Assembly: GCA_024405255.1 (NCBI GenBank)
Contig: JAKSOY010000208.1
Coordinates: 1 to 7,930 of the forward strand
DNA length: 7,930 nucleotides
Source: Kiritimatiellia bacterium
GTDB taxonomy: Bacteria; Verrucomicrobiota; Kiritimatiellia; RFP12; UBA1067
Direction of reading: 5' to 3'
Within the stretch, counting starts at the first letter, position 1, and every line of letters starts with the position of its first letter. The position numbers and the translations under genes are program-made. Positions 1-7,252 of the stretch are shown piece by piece. A model generated the notes under the pieces. It saw only the letters and a list, made by a program, of their open reading frames with translations. It ran no database searches and had not been told where the DNA came from.

Positions 1-130
1 AAATGCCTTCTCCTCCAGCGTCGCGCACCGTTTCAAAATCATAGCAATAGAGCATCTGCCGAGCCTCGGCCGTGAAGGCCGAAACCATCGCGCCCACCAC
101 AAGCGCACATTGAAACATTTTCATCATCAT
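1..130 (-). CDS. Secreted protein, N-terminus only (possible LamG/concanavalin-like lectin); runs off the window
   Basis: Only the first 43 residues are inside the window. The reading starts ATG-ATG-ATG-AAA-ATG (MMMKMF). A hydrophobic stretch (CALVVGAMVSAF) and a small-residue region (TAEA) follow, which together look like a Sec signal peptide cleaved near residue 23. The mature protein then begins LYCYDFE, a hydrophobic-aromatic-acidic opening often seen at the first strand of LamG/concanavalin-like domains in secreted PVC-group proteins. That domain guess is weak because so little is visible. A good ribosome binding site (AAAGGAG) lies 5 bases upstream. The start is 16 bp after the stop of the CotH-like gene on the same strand, so co-transcription is likely. 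The existence of the gene is well supported; its function is not established. Confidence 0.75.
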   Translation of the reverse strand, partial: MMMKMFQCALVVGAMVSAFTAEARQMLYCYDFETVRDAGGEGI

Positions 131-135
131 ACGAA

Positions 136-142
136 CTCCTTT
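136..142 (-). promoter_or_regulatory. Ribosome binding site of the third operon gene
   Basis: On the minus strand AAAGGAG sits 5 bases before the ATG at 130. It lies inside the 16-bp gap after the CotH stop (TGA at 147-149). It is a near-consensus Shine-Dalgarno sequence and fixes the start at the first of three consecutive ATG codons. Confidence 0.8.
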
Positions 143-146
143 CTGA

Positions 147-2819
147 TCACTTGATCACGAGAACAAAACCTTTTGGCACATAGTTGAAGAGCGCGTAGTT
201 CCGCGCGATGACCGTGCCGGCGGTGTTATAGGCAATGAACGAAAGACAATTACGCCGGTTCTTGCCGACGACGCAGGCTGAAGCCGGAAGGCGACCGGCG
301 ATGCGACCGTCCTTCACGGTGAATGTGCCGATCACCTGACCGTTCAGAATCACCTTCACCCAACGCGCCCAGATGAACGAAGCGTCGAAGACGAGTTTGC
401 CGCTTTCCACCCGCGGGACGATCTCGTGCGCGTCGGGCATGTAGGCATGCGTTTGCGACGAATTTCTCAGCGACGCCATGAGCGTCGGCACGTCGGCGAA
501 CTGGCGATCCATCCACGCGAGGCGCTTTTGGTGGAAGGTGCGGAGGATCGCGGCATCGCCCGCAAATGTGCGCACGGCGCCAGACTTGTCCTTCCGCGTC
601 GCCCAGAGTTTTTCGTCGACCACCATCGACTCGCGCACGGTGTCAAGCACCTGATCGAACGCCCCGTCCGGCGCGTAGGCGGCCGCATAACGATCGCGAA
701 TCTCCCAGTACTTTTCGTAGGCCTTCAGACAGAACCACGGGTCCGTCGTCCACTCGCGGTTCATGTTCGCCTCGCCTCCGCCCGCGCTGCGCCACCGCTC
801 GGGCGTGTTGTCCACCGTGATCGAGGCGGAGCCCCAGTCATAGTCCCACACCGGACCCCACACGAGCTTCCCGCCCCGGTCGATGGCGGCGTAGCGGCTC
901 TTCTGCCCCATGTCGCCGTTGTCGAACAGTTCGTTCACGAGGAAGAAGCCCACCATCGAATCGACATCGCAAAGTTCGCTCCAAGGGCGTCCCCGTGCCG
1001 TGCAACCATCCCAGGATGTAATGGCGGAGAAGTAGTCCTGAAGGAAATTCTTGCTCCACGCGAGCATGCGCGCGGACGTCTTCAGATACTCGGGACGGCT
1101 CGCCATCGTATGCATCGTAAGGGAACCGGCGGCGATGTCGAACTTCGTCACCTCGTCCGCCTCCGTGGAAAATTCGAAAAGGTAGCCGCCCGTAATATCC
1201 ACCGCGTTCGGATCCGCGGCGAGAAGCGCATCGATCGGCGCGAAGTTTGTTTCCGTCGCACCATACTCTTCGGCGTGGTCTTCCCAGTCGTAGATGTTCA
1301 CGCGATCTTCGGCCACGCGGATGTGTTCACAGAACTGGTAGACACCGATCACTTTGCCATTCAGCACGCAGTCGACAAAAGTTGAATGCATACCGAAGGT
1401 GCCTCCAACCTCATTCGCGAAATCGTAGGGCAGTTTGTTACGCGTGGAGGACAAGTCATTGTAGTTTGCAAGGAGCACCCAATGTTTATTCTTCTTTTCG
1501 CCAAGACTGAACATCTTCGTCTTTTCAGCCAGCTTGATCTTGTACGGCTTCTTCGCGTAGTTCTTCGAGGAGTTACCCCGTACGTTGATCGTGATCGCCC
1601 CGTCGTACTGCTTTTTGAATGCGTCGTTGCCCTGCACGAAAAGCGTCCCCGTGTGCTCTTCCTTCGAAGCGGACGGCGTCTTGCCGTCGTCGGTCGTCAA
1701 ATAGCACACGGGAAGTTTCGAACAATAGAATGTACGCGAATAACGCGCCGCGCCCTGCCTCGACGCCGTAAAGCGAATCCACTGGCAGTAGTCGCTCGCC
1801 TGAGGCGTCCAGGAGGGCCCACGCGAAAAGGTCTTGAAAGACCCCTTCCCGTAGGCGGCGCGCTCCCAGGTGTAGTCGTAGTCCGGGGTTGCGCCGAAGA
1901 AGGACAAGACCTCCGGCGTGAGCGCCTTCCCCACGCGTACCCGATTCACCTCCAGTTCGACCGACGTCTCGAAATCCGCGCCGATCAAGTCGTGTCCGTC
2001 GGCAACGGCAAGGAACGCAACGGACGCCGATTCGTTTCCGTTCGTGAGCGCGCTCACTGCATTCGTGACAAAGGCGTAGCTGCCCGCACCGGGTACGCCC
2101 GCACCCGCAACGCCGTTCGAAGTCCAATTCGCCGGGTCGTTCCAATCGCCCGCCTTGCCGCCGGCCCAATAGTACGTGGGACCGAAGTCCGCCGAAGCCG
2201 CCTGTCCGGAGAATTCCGCAAAGACGCCGCAGCCCGAGAACGAGACACCGCGTTTCGCCGCCGCCGGACCCGCCCGAAACCAGGTGCGTCCCGCTGCGTC
2301 GGCGCAGCGCACATACGCGCCGTCTGCCGCCTTGACGAGGTAGCTCAGGAAACGGAAGCTGTCGATCGTCTTCGTTTCAAGGCGCGCCTCGACCCACGCG
2401 CCGATCGTCGGCTCGCACCCGTCAGCCGTGAGGAAGTTCCACCGCCCGTCCCCCCAGCCGTAGTAGCCCGCCGCCTCGCGCGAACGTCCCGCCGAAAAAC
2501 CGCCCAGTCCTTCGGCGGGCGCGGGCGTGCCGAGCTCGAGTTCGTCCACACGGAAGGAGACATCGATCGACTCGAAGTTTTCAACGGAAACCGACGTCGC
2601 TGTGAAGTCCGCCCGGCCGTCAAGCGCCATCGCGGAACGCGACTCGTCCACCCGTGCAGCGCAGGTGCCGGACGACAGACGCCACGTACCGCCGTCTGCG
2701 CCTTTTGCGGAGAGAGCCTCCAGCGGCGCGTAGGCATCGAACCGTGCAGAGAAATTCGTCTCCGCGCAGGCCCCGCCCATCACGCCGCACAACACCCCGA
2801 TGAGCCACAGGCGTTTCAT
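147..2819 (-). CDS. Secreted CotH-kinase-family protein with N-terminal beta-sandwich region
   Basis: This is an 890-residue protein. Residues 1-20 form a signal peptide (MKRLWLIGVLCGVMGGACA, cleavage after ACA). Residues ~21-210 look like a beta-sandwich/lectin-like region, including G-W-G-D-G-R-W-N-F. W218 opens a W-A-G-G-K-A-G-D-W-N-D-P-A-N-W module shared with the upstream repeat protein. Residues ~345-780 match the CotH family: R414-G-N-S-S with K-K-P-Y-K-I-K-L, then N-D-L-S-S-T-R-N-K-L, then L-N-G-K-V-I-G-V-Y with E498, an N-G-D636 segment and W658-D-Y-D-W. The last ~110 residues look like a beta-domain ending in PKGFVLVIK. Known family members include Bacillus CotH, an atypical kinase that phosphorylates spore-coat proteins; the substrate here is unknown. 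The ATG at 2819 overlaps the upstream TGA by one base. A TTG one codon earlier is possible but less likely. The family call is firm; kinase activity is inferred. Confidence 0.92.
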   Translation of the reverse strand: MKRLWLIGVLCGVMGGACAETNFSARFDAYAPLEALSAKGADGGTWRLSSGTCAARVDESRSAMALDGRADFTATSVSVENFESIDVSFRVDELELGTPAPAEGLGGFSAGRSREAAGYYGWGDGRWNFLTADGCEPTIGAWVEARLETKTIDSFRFLSYLVKAADGAYVRCADAAGRTWFRAGPAAAKRGVSFSGCGVFAEFSGQAASADFGPTYYWAGGKAGDWNDPANWTSNGVAGAGVPGAGSYAFVTNAVSALTNGNESASVAFLAVADGHDLIGADFETSVELEVNRVRVGKALTPEVLSFFGATPDYDYTWERAAYGKGSFKTFSRGPSWTPQASDYCQWIRFTASRQGAARYSRTFYCSKLPVCYLTTDDGKTPSASKEEHTGTLFVQGNDAFKKQYDGAITINVRGNSSKNYAKKPYKIKLAEKTKMFSLGEKKNKHWVLLANYNDLSSTRNKLPYDFANEVGGTFGMHSTFVDCVLNGKVIGVYQFCEHIRVAEDRVNIYDWEDHAEEYGATETNFAPIDALLAADPNAVDITGGYLFEFSTEADEVTKFDIAAGSLTMHTMASRPEYLKTSARMLAWSKNFLQDYFSAITSWDGCTARGRPWSELCDVDSMVGFFLVNELFDNGDMGQKSRYAAIDRGGKLVWGPVWDYDWGSASITVDNTPERWRSAGGGEANMNREWTTDPWFCLKAYEKYWEIRDRYAAAYAPDGAFDQVLDTVRESMVVDEKLWATRKDKSGAVRTFAGDAAILRTFHQKRLAWMDRQFADVPTLMASLRNSSQTHAYMPDAHEIVPRVESGKLVFDASFIWARWVKVILNGQVIGTFTVKDGRIAGRLPASACVVGKNRRNCLSFIAYNTAGTVIARNYALFNYVPKGFVLVIK

Positions 2820-2822
2820 CAA
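2817..2822 (-). promoter_or_regulatory. Stop/start overlap (translational coupling site)
   Basis: The minus strand reads TTGATG here. The TGA at 2821-2819 ends the repeat-protein gene and the ATG at 2819-2817 starts the CotH-like gene, so the two share one base. I see no clear Shine-Dalgarno sequence in the preceding 20 bases (CCATCTACTTCCG). Ribosomes finishing the upstream gene therefore probably reinitiate here, tying CotH output to that of the repeat protein. Confidence 0.75.
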
Positions 2823-5800
2823 CGGAAGTAGATGGTGAGCGATTTGCGCATCACATAGAGGCCATCGTCCTTCACGGAGAACCGACGATTGCCCGAGAGC
2901 GCCTTGCTGCCCGACTTGAACTTCACCGTCGAATCTGGCGGCGTCGCCCAGGCGATGATCTTCGCCTGTCCGTCCGTCATCTCCAACTCGCGCTCGCCGA
3001 AGTCGATGTTGATCGTCGCGTTCTCCGCGAAGGTCACGATTTTCCGACCGTCGCAGTTCGTGTCATCTTTAGGGAAGTCCGCCGTCGTATCCCACACGTC
3101 CGTCTTGTCCGCGAGATTCAGCGTCGAACCGTTCTGGAGCGTGCAGCCGTAGAACTTCGTCGAAATCGGCGTGAACGTTCCCCAAACGGCCATTTCGGCC
3201 TCTCCCTTGTTGTAGTTGGCTGTGTAGCGCGCAATGTAGTTGGACACGCTCAGCGTACCCGATACATTCAACGCGCAGTTGACATCGAACGTCACCGTCC
3301 GCGCGTCAAAGTTGTCGCACGATTGCGCCCAGCCGCCGTTCAAAATCTTGAGCGTACCGTTTCGCATGCCACCGCGCATGAAAAGAGTGGCACCGATCTT
3401 GACATTCAGCTCATGGCCGCCGAGGTCGAAGTTCGAACCGTTGATCTCGGTATTCGCGGCCACGTCGAAAGTCGAACCACCCACCGTCACTGTGACATTG
3501 TTCATGGCACCCCAGTCCGAATGATAAGTAAGGGCCTTGGTGTTCTTCAGCGTGCCACCTGCGAGTTCCACCGGTGTGTTGCCCGAGTCGTAGATGCCGT
3601 TGATATCGTAGACCGTGTTGGTATTGATGACGATGGGCTTGGCGTTGTAGACGCCCAGCGGATTCTTGCCGTTGGCCTGTCCCATCGCATACGTCGACGT
3701 TCCTGCATTCGCCGGGTTGTTGATCTTAATCTGACCCGCCATGATCTCGTTGCCGCCCTTGTAAGACTGGTTGATCTTGCTTGGGACATACGTGCCTTCG
3801 CCTTCTTTCACGAAACGGAGGTTGCCGGTGAAACCCACGCCCGTATTCGTGAACGTGCCGCTCGCGACCTCGCAGTGGAATTCGCCAGGGGCATCCGCAT
3901 TCGAGGTCGTATCGGTGAACGCCATTGCCGTCGCCACCGTCGCGTTCGGCGCGCTCACGGTGAGCTTGTGGCCGCGCAGGTCGATGGTCGAATTCGCCGC
4001 GATGAACGCATTGAACATACCAAGGCCGCGCCAGTCGCAGTCCTTCGTCAGCGAACAGTTTTCAATGGACAGCCTCTGCCAGAGGAAGGGCTTCTCCGCC
4101 TCGAGCGGCAGATCGAACGCACACGGTCCATTAATGGTCACGATCGTGCAGGCGGCCGGGATGCCGCCCGTCACGACCTGGCGGAACGCGTTCTGGCACG
4201 ACCAGTTCGCGGGATTCGTGAAATCGTCGTCGCCCGCATCGCCCGTCCAGCGCGCGCGCATGACCGTGCGCGACTGCGCGGAGAGGTTGAAGAAGATGCC
4301 GTTCTCAACCAGGAAAATGCCATCCGTCGCCTGAAGGTTCTCACCGCGCAAGGTGAAGGTGATGCCTTCGGGAATCGCCGACCAGGCGACAAGCTGTTCT
4401 TCCGGCTTGAGGACGCGGCTTCCCACATCGATGACAATGTTCTTCGTCTCCGCCGGGTAGATGACCTGGCCATTGTTCACGCCGACAACATTGAACACAT
4501 TCGTGCGTTCCGAAACGTCGATCACCGCCCCTTCACGGAGCGCCACCGTGGAGAAGGAATCCGTCACCGGCTTGAACGACTTCGTCACCTCGATGCGCTG
4601 GGTCCCTGAAAGGAACTTCCCCGTGTAGTGCGAAACATAGTTATCCACCACGATCAACCCGTTCGCGCAGATCAAGGACGCACTGTCGAGCGTCACGCCC
4701 GGCGCATTGAAGGTGTTGGAGTTCACGTCGAAAGGGCCATCGCCCGTCACGACAATCGTGCCGTTCGTGGCCGAGATGCCATTTCGGTAGAGATGCGCCC
4801 CATTGGACGTTTCAATGAAAAGCGTATGGCCGTTCAGATTCCACCAACTACCCGCCTGGGTGAAAACCGTCGAATGGTCGCACACAATGGTCGAATCCTG
4901 CTGCAATGTCAACGCTCCCAAACCACCATAAGTATACTGCGGCTGATCACCGGCGTTCGTGAGCGTACCGCCATTCAGCACAACCGTGTAAATGCAACAA
5001 TCGTAAAGGCCATTGATGTCGTATGTCGCCCCCGCATCGACGGTCACAACCGCATTGCTGGCCGTAGCCGACGTCCGTACGCCGAGCGGCAACGGGAAGT
5101 TGGCCTTGGCCGGCGAATAGTCGCCCGACGCGGCCTTGTAAAGCTGCAACGTACCGGCCGCAATGCGCGTACCGCCCGTATAGGTCTGGCTGTAGCGATG
5201 CGGCAGGAACATGCCCGGACCGTCCTTCACCACCGTGACGGCGCCCTGGATGAGAATCGTGGAGTTGAGGAACGTCGCATCGGCCGGCACGTCGAAGATG
5301 AACGAGCCCAGCGTTTCCTCGACCGAGTTCGTGACCGTGAAGGTGCAGGTTGAATCGCCATTCACACCCGCGAGGCGCATCGAGTGGCCGGCGAGGTCGA
5401 TCGACGCCTGTTCGAAGAAGAACTCGTTCACCGTGCAGCCGCTCCAGTCGCAATCGCCCGAGAGGACCATCTCGTGGTCGAAATTGACAGTCTGGTAAGT
5501 GGCCAGAAACGCTACATTCGTGATGTCGAAATTGAACGGGCTGTGGAAATAGACACTTGTGCGCTCCCCGGGGATAGCTCCCAAAACCGCTTCGCCCATC
5601 CCGTTGGTGCAGGCCCAGTTCGCGGGATCCTTGAAATCGCTCCGCCGGCCCGCACCGGTCCAGTGCGCCACGCCCACGTCTCCCGCCTCGCCAAGGTCAT
5701 AGTAGAGCCCGTCCAGTTCCATGCGCGGCGAAAGATTCGTCGTAATCGCCGAGCCCACAATCCGGAACGAGACGCCGAGCGGGAAGGTGGTCCACTTGAT

Positions 5801-7198
5801 CACCTGCTCGTTCTGTTGCAGCGTGCGCGCGCCCACGTCAATCGTCACGATCGCGTTTGGCGCGAACTTGATCGCACCAAAGGCGCCGTCCAGATTCCAC
5901 ACACCCGTTGCGCCCGAGAGGTCGATCCGCGAACCGTCCTGCATCGTGCACGGATAGAAGTTCGTCGTCACCGGCTTGAAGGTGTCAACGACATTGAGCG
6001 CGGCGTTGACAACCGTGTTCGATCCCTCATAGCTGGCAATGTAGTTCTTCACCGTCATCGTCTGCTCGAGGTTGGCTGCGGTTCCGATGTCGAACGTCAC
6101 CGTCGGCGCGACGATCGCCGTGTAATAGCTGTGGAACACGCCCCCGCCGCGAATGACGATCGTGCCGTTCGTGCCCGATCCGTTGAGACAGCACCAGTCC
6201 TGGTTCGTCGCGATGTTCACGTTCAACGTATGGCCGTTCAGATAGAAGTAGCCGCCCTGCTGCGCGGTACGCGAGATGTCCAGATACGAATCGGCCTCGA
6301 AGATGAGGTTGCCGAACGCCCCATAGTACAGCGTGGCGGGCTTACGTGTGTTCTTGATCGTACCGCCGTTCACATAGGTCTGATAGCACGAAATGTCATA
6401 GACGCCTTTGTAGTCGATCGTCGCGCCGGAATCGATGCGGATGAACGGCTTGACGTTGCGATAGTCGCCGAAGACGGGGCGCCTGTTTGACTTCTGCGCA
6501 TAGTAGTCCTCGTTTTTCGTGCCCTCGGCATCATTGGTCATCACAACGAAACCTTCATGAATCGTGGTACCGCCCGTGTAGGTATAGTAGAGGAAGCCGG
6601 TCGAACCGTTCGCGTAGGCGGGGTTATAGGTGCCCTTGCCGTCCTTGACGAGCTCCATGGTTCCGCTGAAATAGAACGTACTCGTTCCACCCCAACCGCT
6701 GGAATTGCTGAACGTCGCGCCCTCGGCGACGTCGAGGTGGAAGCGGCCGCCCGAACCCTGCGGCGAATTGTCCGTCACATTGATGCGCTTGTTGGGGCCG
6801 CCGTTCGGCACCGAGACGAAGAGTTCGTGCCCCTTCAGATTGATGGTCGTGTTCGCGGCGACATAGCCGCCGAAGATGTTCCCCATGCCGCGCCAGTCGC
6901 AGTCCGCCGTGAGGTTCACCGTGCCGCTCACCGTGAGCGTCTTCCAGATCGGCGTCTGGCCCATCGGACAGTTGAACGACGTATCGCCCGTCACGGTGAC
7001 GGTAGTCGTCGACGCAACGGGAAGCGCCCCGGGAAGTTCGTTCCCGCCCGCATCCAGGCACCGCCAGTTTGCCGGATCGTTCACGCGCGCACGATCGCCA
7101 GCCCCAATCCAAACAGCCGAAGCCGGCGCATCGGCAAATACGAATCCGGCCGCCAGACAAACGGCCAAAGCCAATCCCAACACCTTTTTCATCATCAT
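2819..7198 (-). CDS. Giant secreted three-repeat protein with autotransporter-associated beta-strand motifs
   Basis: This is a 1459-residue protein. MMMKKVLGLALAVCLAAGFVF is a signal peptide, probably cleaved near ADA-P. The rest is three diverged units starting at W30, W513 and W984. Each opens W-x-G ... [DN]-P-A-N-W-x-C, carries D-C-D-W exactly 69 residues after the first W, and has one PATR-like motif: Y207-T-G-G-T-T-I, Y673-T-G-G-T-R-I-A-A-G-T-L and Y1146-K-G-G-N-E-I-M-A-G. PATR motifs are known from autotransporter passenger domains that form beta-helices, so an extended surface fibre is likely. No C-terminal outer-membrane barrel, LPXTG or PEP-CTERM signal is visible; the protein ends RKSLTIYFR. 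AAAGG lies 7 bases before the chosen ATG. An in-frame ATG at 7213 with GGGAG upstream is a real alternative (1464 residues). The open frame extends to a TTG at 7282, but that overlaps the promoter -35 box. An adhesin or structural role is inferred, not shown. Confidence 0.9.
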   Translation of the reverse strand: MMMKKVLGLALAVCLAAGFVFADAPASAVWIGAGDRARVNDPANWRCLDAGGNELPGALPVASTTTVTVTGDTSFNCPMGQTPIWKTLTVSGTVNLTADCDWRGMGNIFGGYVAANTTINLKGHELFVSVPNGGPNKRINVTDNSPQGSGGRFHLDVAEGATFSNSSGWGGTSTFYFSGTMELVKDGKGTYNPAYANGSTGFLYYTYTGGTTIHEGFVVMTNDAEGTKNEDYYAQKSNRRPVFGDYRNVKPFIRIDSGATIDYKGVYDISCYQTYVNGGTIKNTRKPATLYYGAFGNLIFEADSYLDISRTAQQGGYFYLNGHTLNVNIATNQDWCCLNGSGTNGTIVIRGGGVFHSYYTAIVAPTVTFDIGTAANLEQTMTVKNYIASYEGSNTVVNAALNVVDTFKPVTTNFYPCTMQDGSRIDLSGATGVWNLDGAFGAIKFAPNAIVTIDVGARTLQQNEQVIKWTTFPLGVSFRIVGSAITTNLSPRMELDGLYYDLGEAGDVGVAHWTGAGRRSDFKDPANWACTNGMGEAVLGAIPGERTSVYFHSPFNFDITNVAFLATYQTVNFDHEMVLSGDCDWSGCTVNEFFFEQASIDLAGHSMRLAGVNGDSTCTFTVTNSVEETLGSFIFDVPADATFLNSTILIQGAVTVVKDGPGMFLPHRYSQTYTGGTRIAAGTLQLYKAASGDYSPAKANFPLPLGVRTSATASNAVVTVDAGATYDINGLYDCCIYTVVLNGGTLTNAGDQPQYTYGGLGALTLQQDSTIVCDHSTVFTQAGSWWNLNGHTLFIETSNGAHLYRNGISATNGTIVVTGDGPFDVNSNTFNAPGVTLDSASLICANGLIVVDNYVSHYTGKFLSGTQRIEVTKSFKPVTDSFSTVALREGAVIDVSERTNVFNVVGVNNGQVIYPAETKNIVIDVGSRVLKPEEQLVAWSAIPEGITFTLRGENLQATDGIFLVENGIFFNLSAQSRTVMRARWTGDAGDDDFTNPANWSCQNAFRQVVTGGIPAACTIVTINGPCAFDLPLEAEKPFLWQRLSIENCSLTKDCDWRGLGMFNAFIAANSTIDLRGHKLTVSAPNATVATAMAFTDTTSNADAPGEFHCEVASGTFTNTGVGFTGNLRFVKEGEGTYVPSKINQSYKGGNEIMAGQIKINNPANAGTSTYAMGQANGKNPLGVYNAKPIVINTNTVYDINGIYDSGNTPVELAGGTLKNTKALTYHSDWGAMNNVTVTVGGSTFDVAANTEINGSNFDLGGHELNVKIGATLFMRGGMRNGTLKILNGGWAQSCDNFDARTVTFDVNCALNVSGTLSVSNYIARYTANYNKGEAEMAVWGTFTPISTKFYGCTLQNGSTLNLADKTDVWDTTADFPKDDTNCDGRKIVTFAENATINIDFGERELEMTDGQAKIIAWATPPDSTVKFKSGSKALSGNRRFSVKDDGLYVMRKSLTIYFR
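2822..4249 (-). repeat. Repeat unit 3 of the giant protein (residues 984-1459)
   Basis: This unit is 476 residues long. It opens W-T-G-D-A-G-D-D-D-F-T-N-P-A-N-W, then C1001 and D1053-C-D-W-R-G. Its PATR-like motif is the most degenerate (Y1146-K-G-G-N-E-I-M-A-G-Q-I). A 19-base block at 4025-4043 is identical to 6887-6905 in unit 1 at the D-C-D-W-R-G site. The unit replaces N-G-H-T with G-G-H-E and ends the protein with a basic, serine-containing tail. Confidence 0.85.
4250..5662 (-). repeat. Repeat unit 2 of the giant protein (residues 513-983)
   Basis: This unit is 471 residues long. It opens W-T-G-A-G-R-R-S-D-F-K-D-P-A-N-W, followed by C530, then D582-C-D-W-S-G-C. Its PATR motif at Y673 (Y-T-G-G-T-R-I-A-A-G-T-L-Q-L) is the closest of the three to the family consensus. 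L-N-G-H-T-L-F-I and S-F-K-P-V-T-D-S-F match unit 1. A 17-base stretch at 4823-4839 is identical to 6227-6243 in unit 1 at the N-G-H-T strand, which supports origin by duplication. Confidence 0.85.
5663..7111 (-). repeat. Repeat unit 1 of the giant protein (residues 30-512)
   Basis: This unit is 483 residues long. It runs from W-I-G-A-G-D-R-A-R-V-N-D-P-A-N-W to the closing stretch L-D-G-L-Y-Y-D-L. Landmarks are C47, D99-C-D-W, the PATR motif at Y207 and an L-N-G-H-T-L-N-V strand. The closing part holds D-T-F-K-P-V-T-T-N-F-Y. It is the longest and least compact unit, with an insertion after the PATR motif (N-E-D-Y-Y-A-Q-K). Confidence 0.85.
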
Positions 7199-7205
7199 GT
7201 TACAA

Positions 7206-7224
7206 CCTTTCATGTTGATCTCCC
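7206..7224 (-). promoter_or_regulatory. Two in-frame candidate ribosome binding sites for the repeat-protein gene
   Basis: GGGAG (7220-7224) lies 6 bases before an ATG at 7213, and AAAGG (7206-7210) lies 7 bases before the ATG triplet at 7198. Both starts are in the same frame and differ by five residues (MKGCN). I prefer 7198 because the AAAGG-N7-ATGATGATGAAA arrangement is the same, in spacing and codons, as at the start of the third operon gene. The sequence alone does not settle it. Confidence 0.6.
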
Positions 7225-7252
7225 GGACATCCGCCCAAGACAAGTTATCGTT

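Noticed and set aside
144..158. Tandem TGATCAC repeat at the end of the CotH gene
   Set aside because: Two 7-base copies only, one overlapping the last codons (V-I-K-stop); too short to be meaningful.
2761..2819. Lipoprotein signal in the CotH-like protein (G-G-A-C near residue 18)
   Set aside because: The position three before the cysteine is Gly, not Leu/Val/Ile, and A-C-A followed by E-T fits ordinary signal peptidase I cleavage better.
1386..2831. Long plus-strand open frame (481 codons) opposite the CotH-like gene
   Set aside because: Arginine-rich, low-complexity translation with no domain. It is the antisense of a well-supported gene in a GC-rich region, so a shadow frame.
2819..2900. 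Autotransporter beta-barrel at the end of the repeat protein
   Set aside because: The third repeat continues to the last ~10 residues, so there is no room for a ~250-residue barrel.
3323..4609. Long plus-strand open frame (428 codons) opposite the repeat protein
   Set aside because: Composition is dominated by R, H, A and V, as expected from antisense of N/T/G-rich beta-repeat codons. No start signal or recognisable motif.
5384..6490. Plus-strand open frame (368 codons) opposite repeat unit 1 and the start of unit 2
   Set aside because: Same shadow pattern as the other antisense frames. The similarity between shadows simply mirrors the repeat units.
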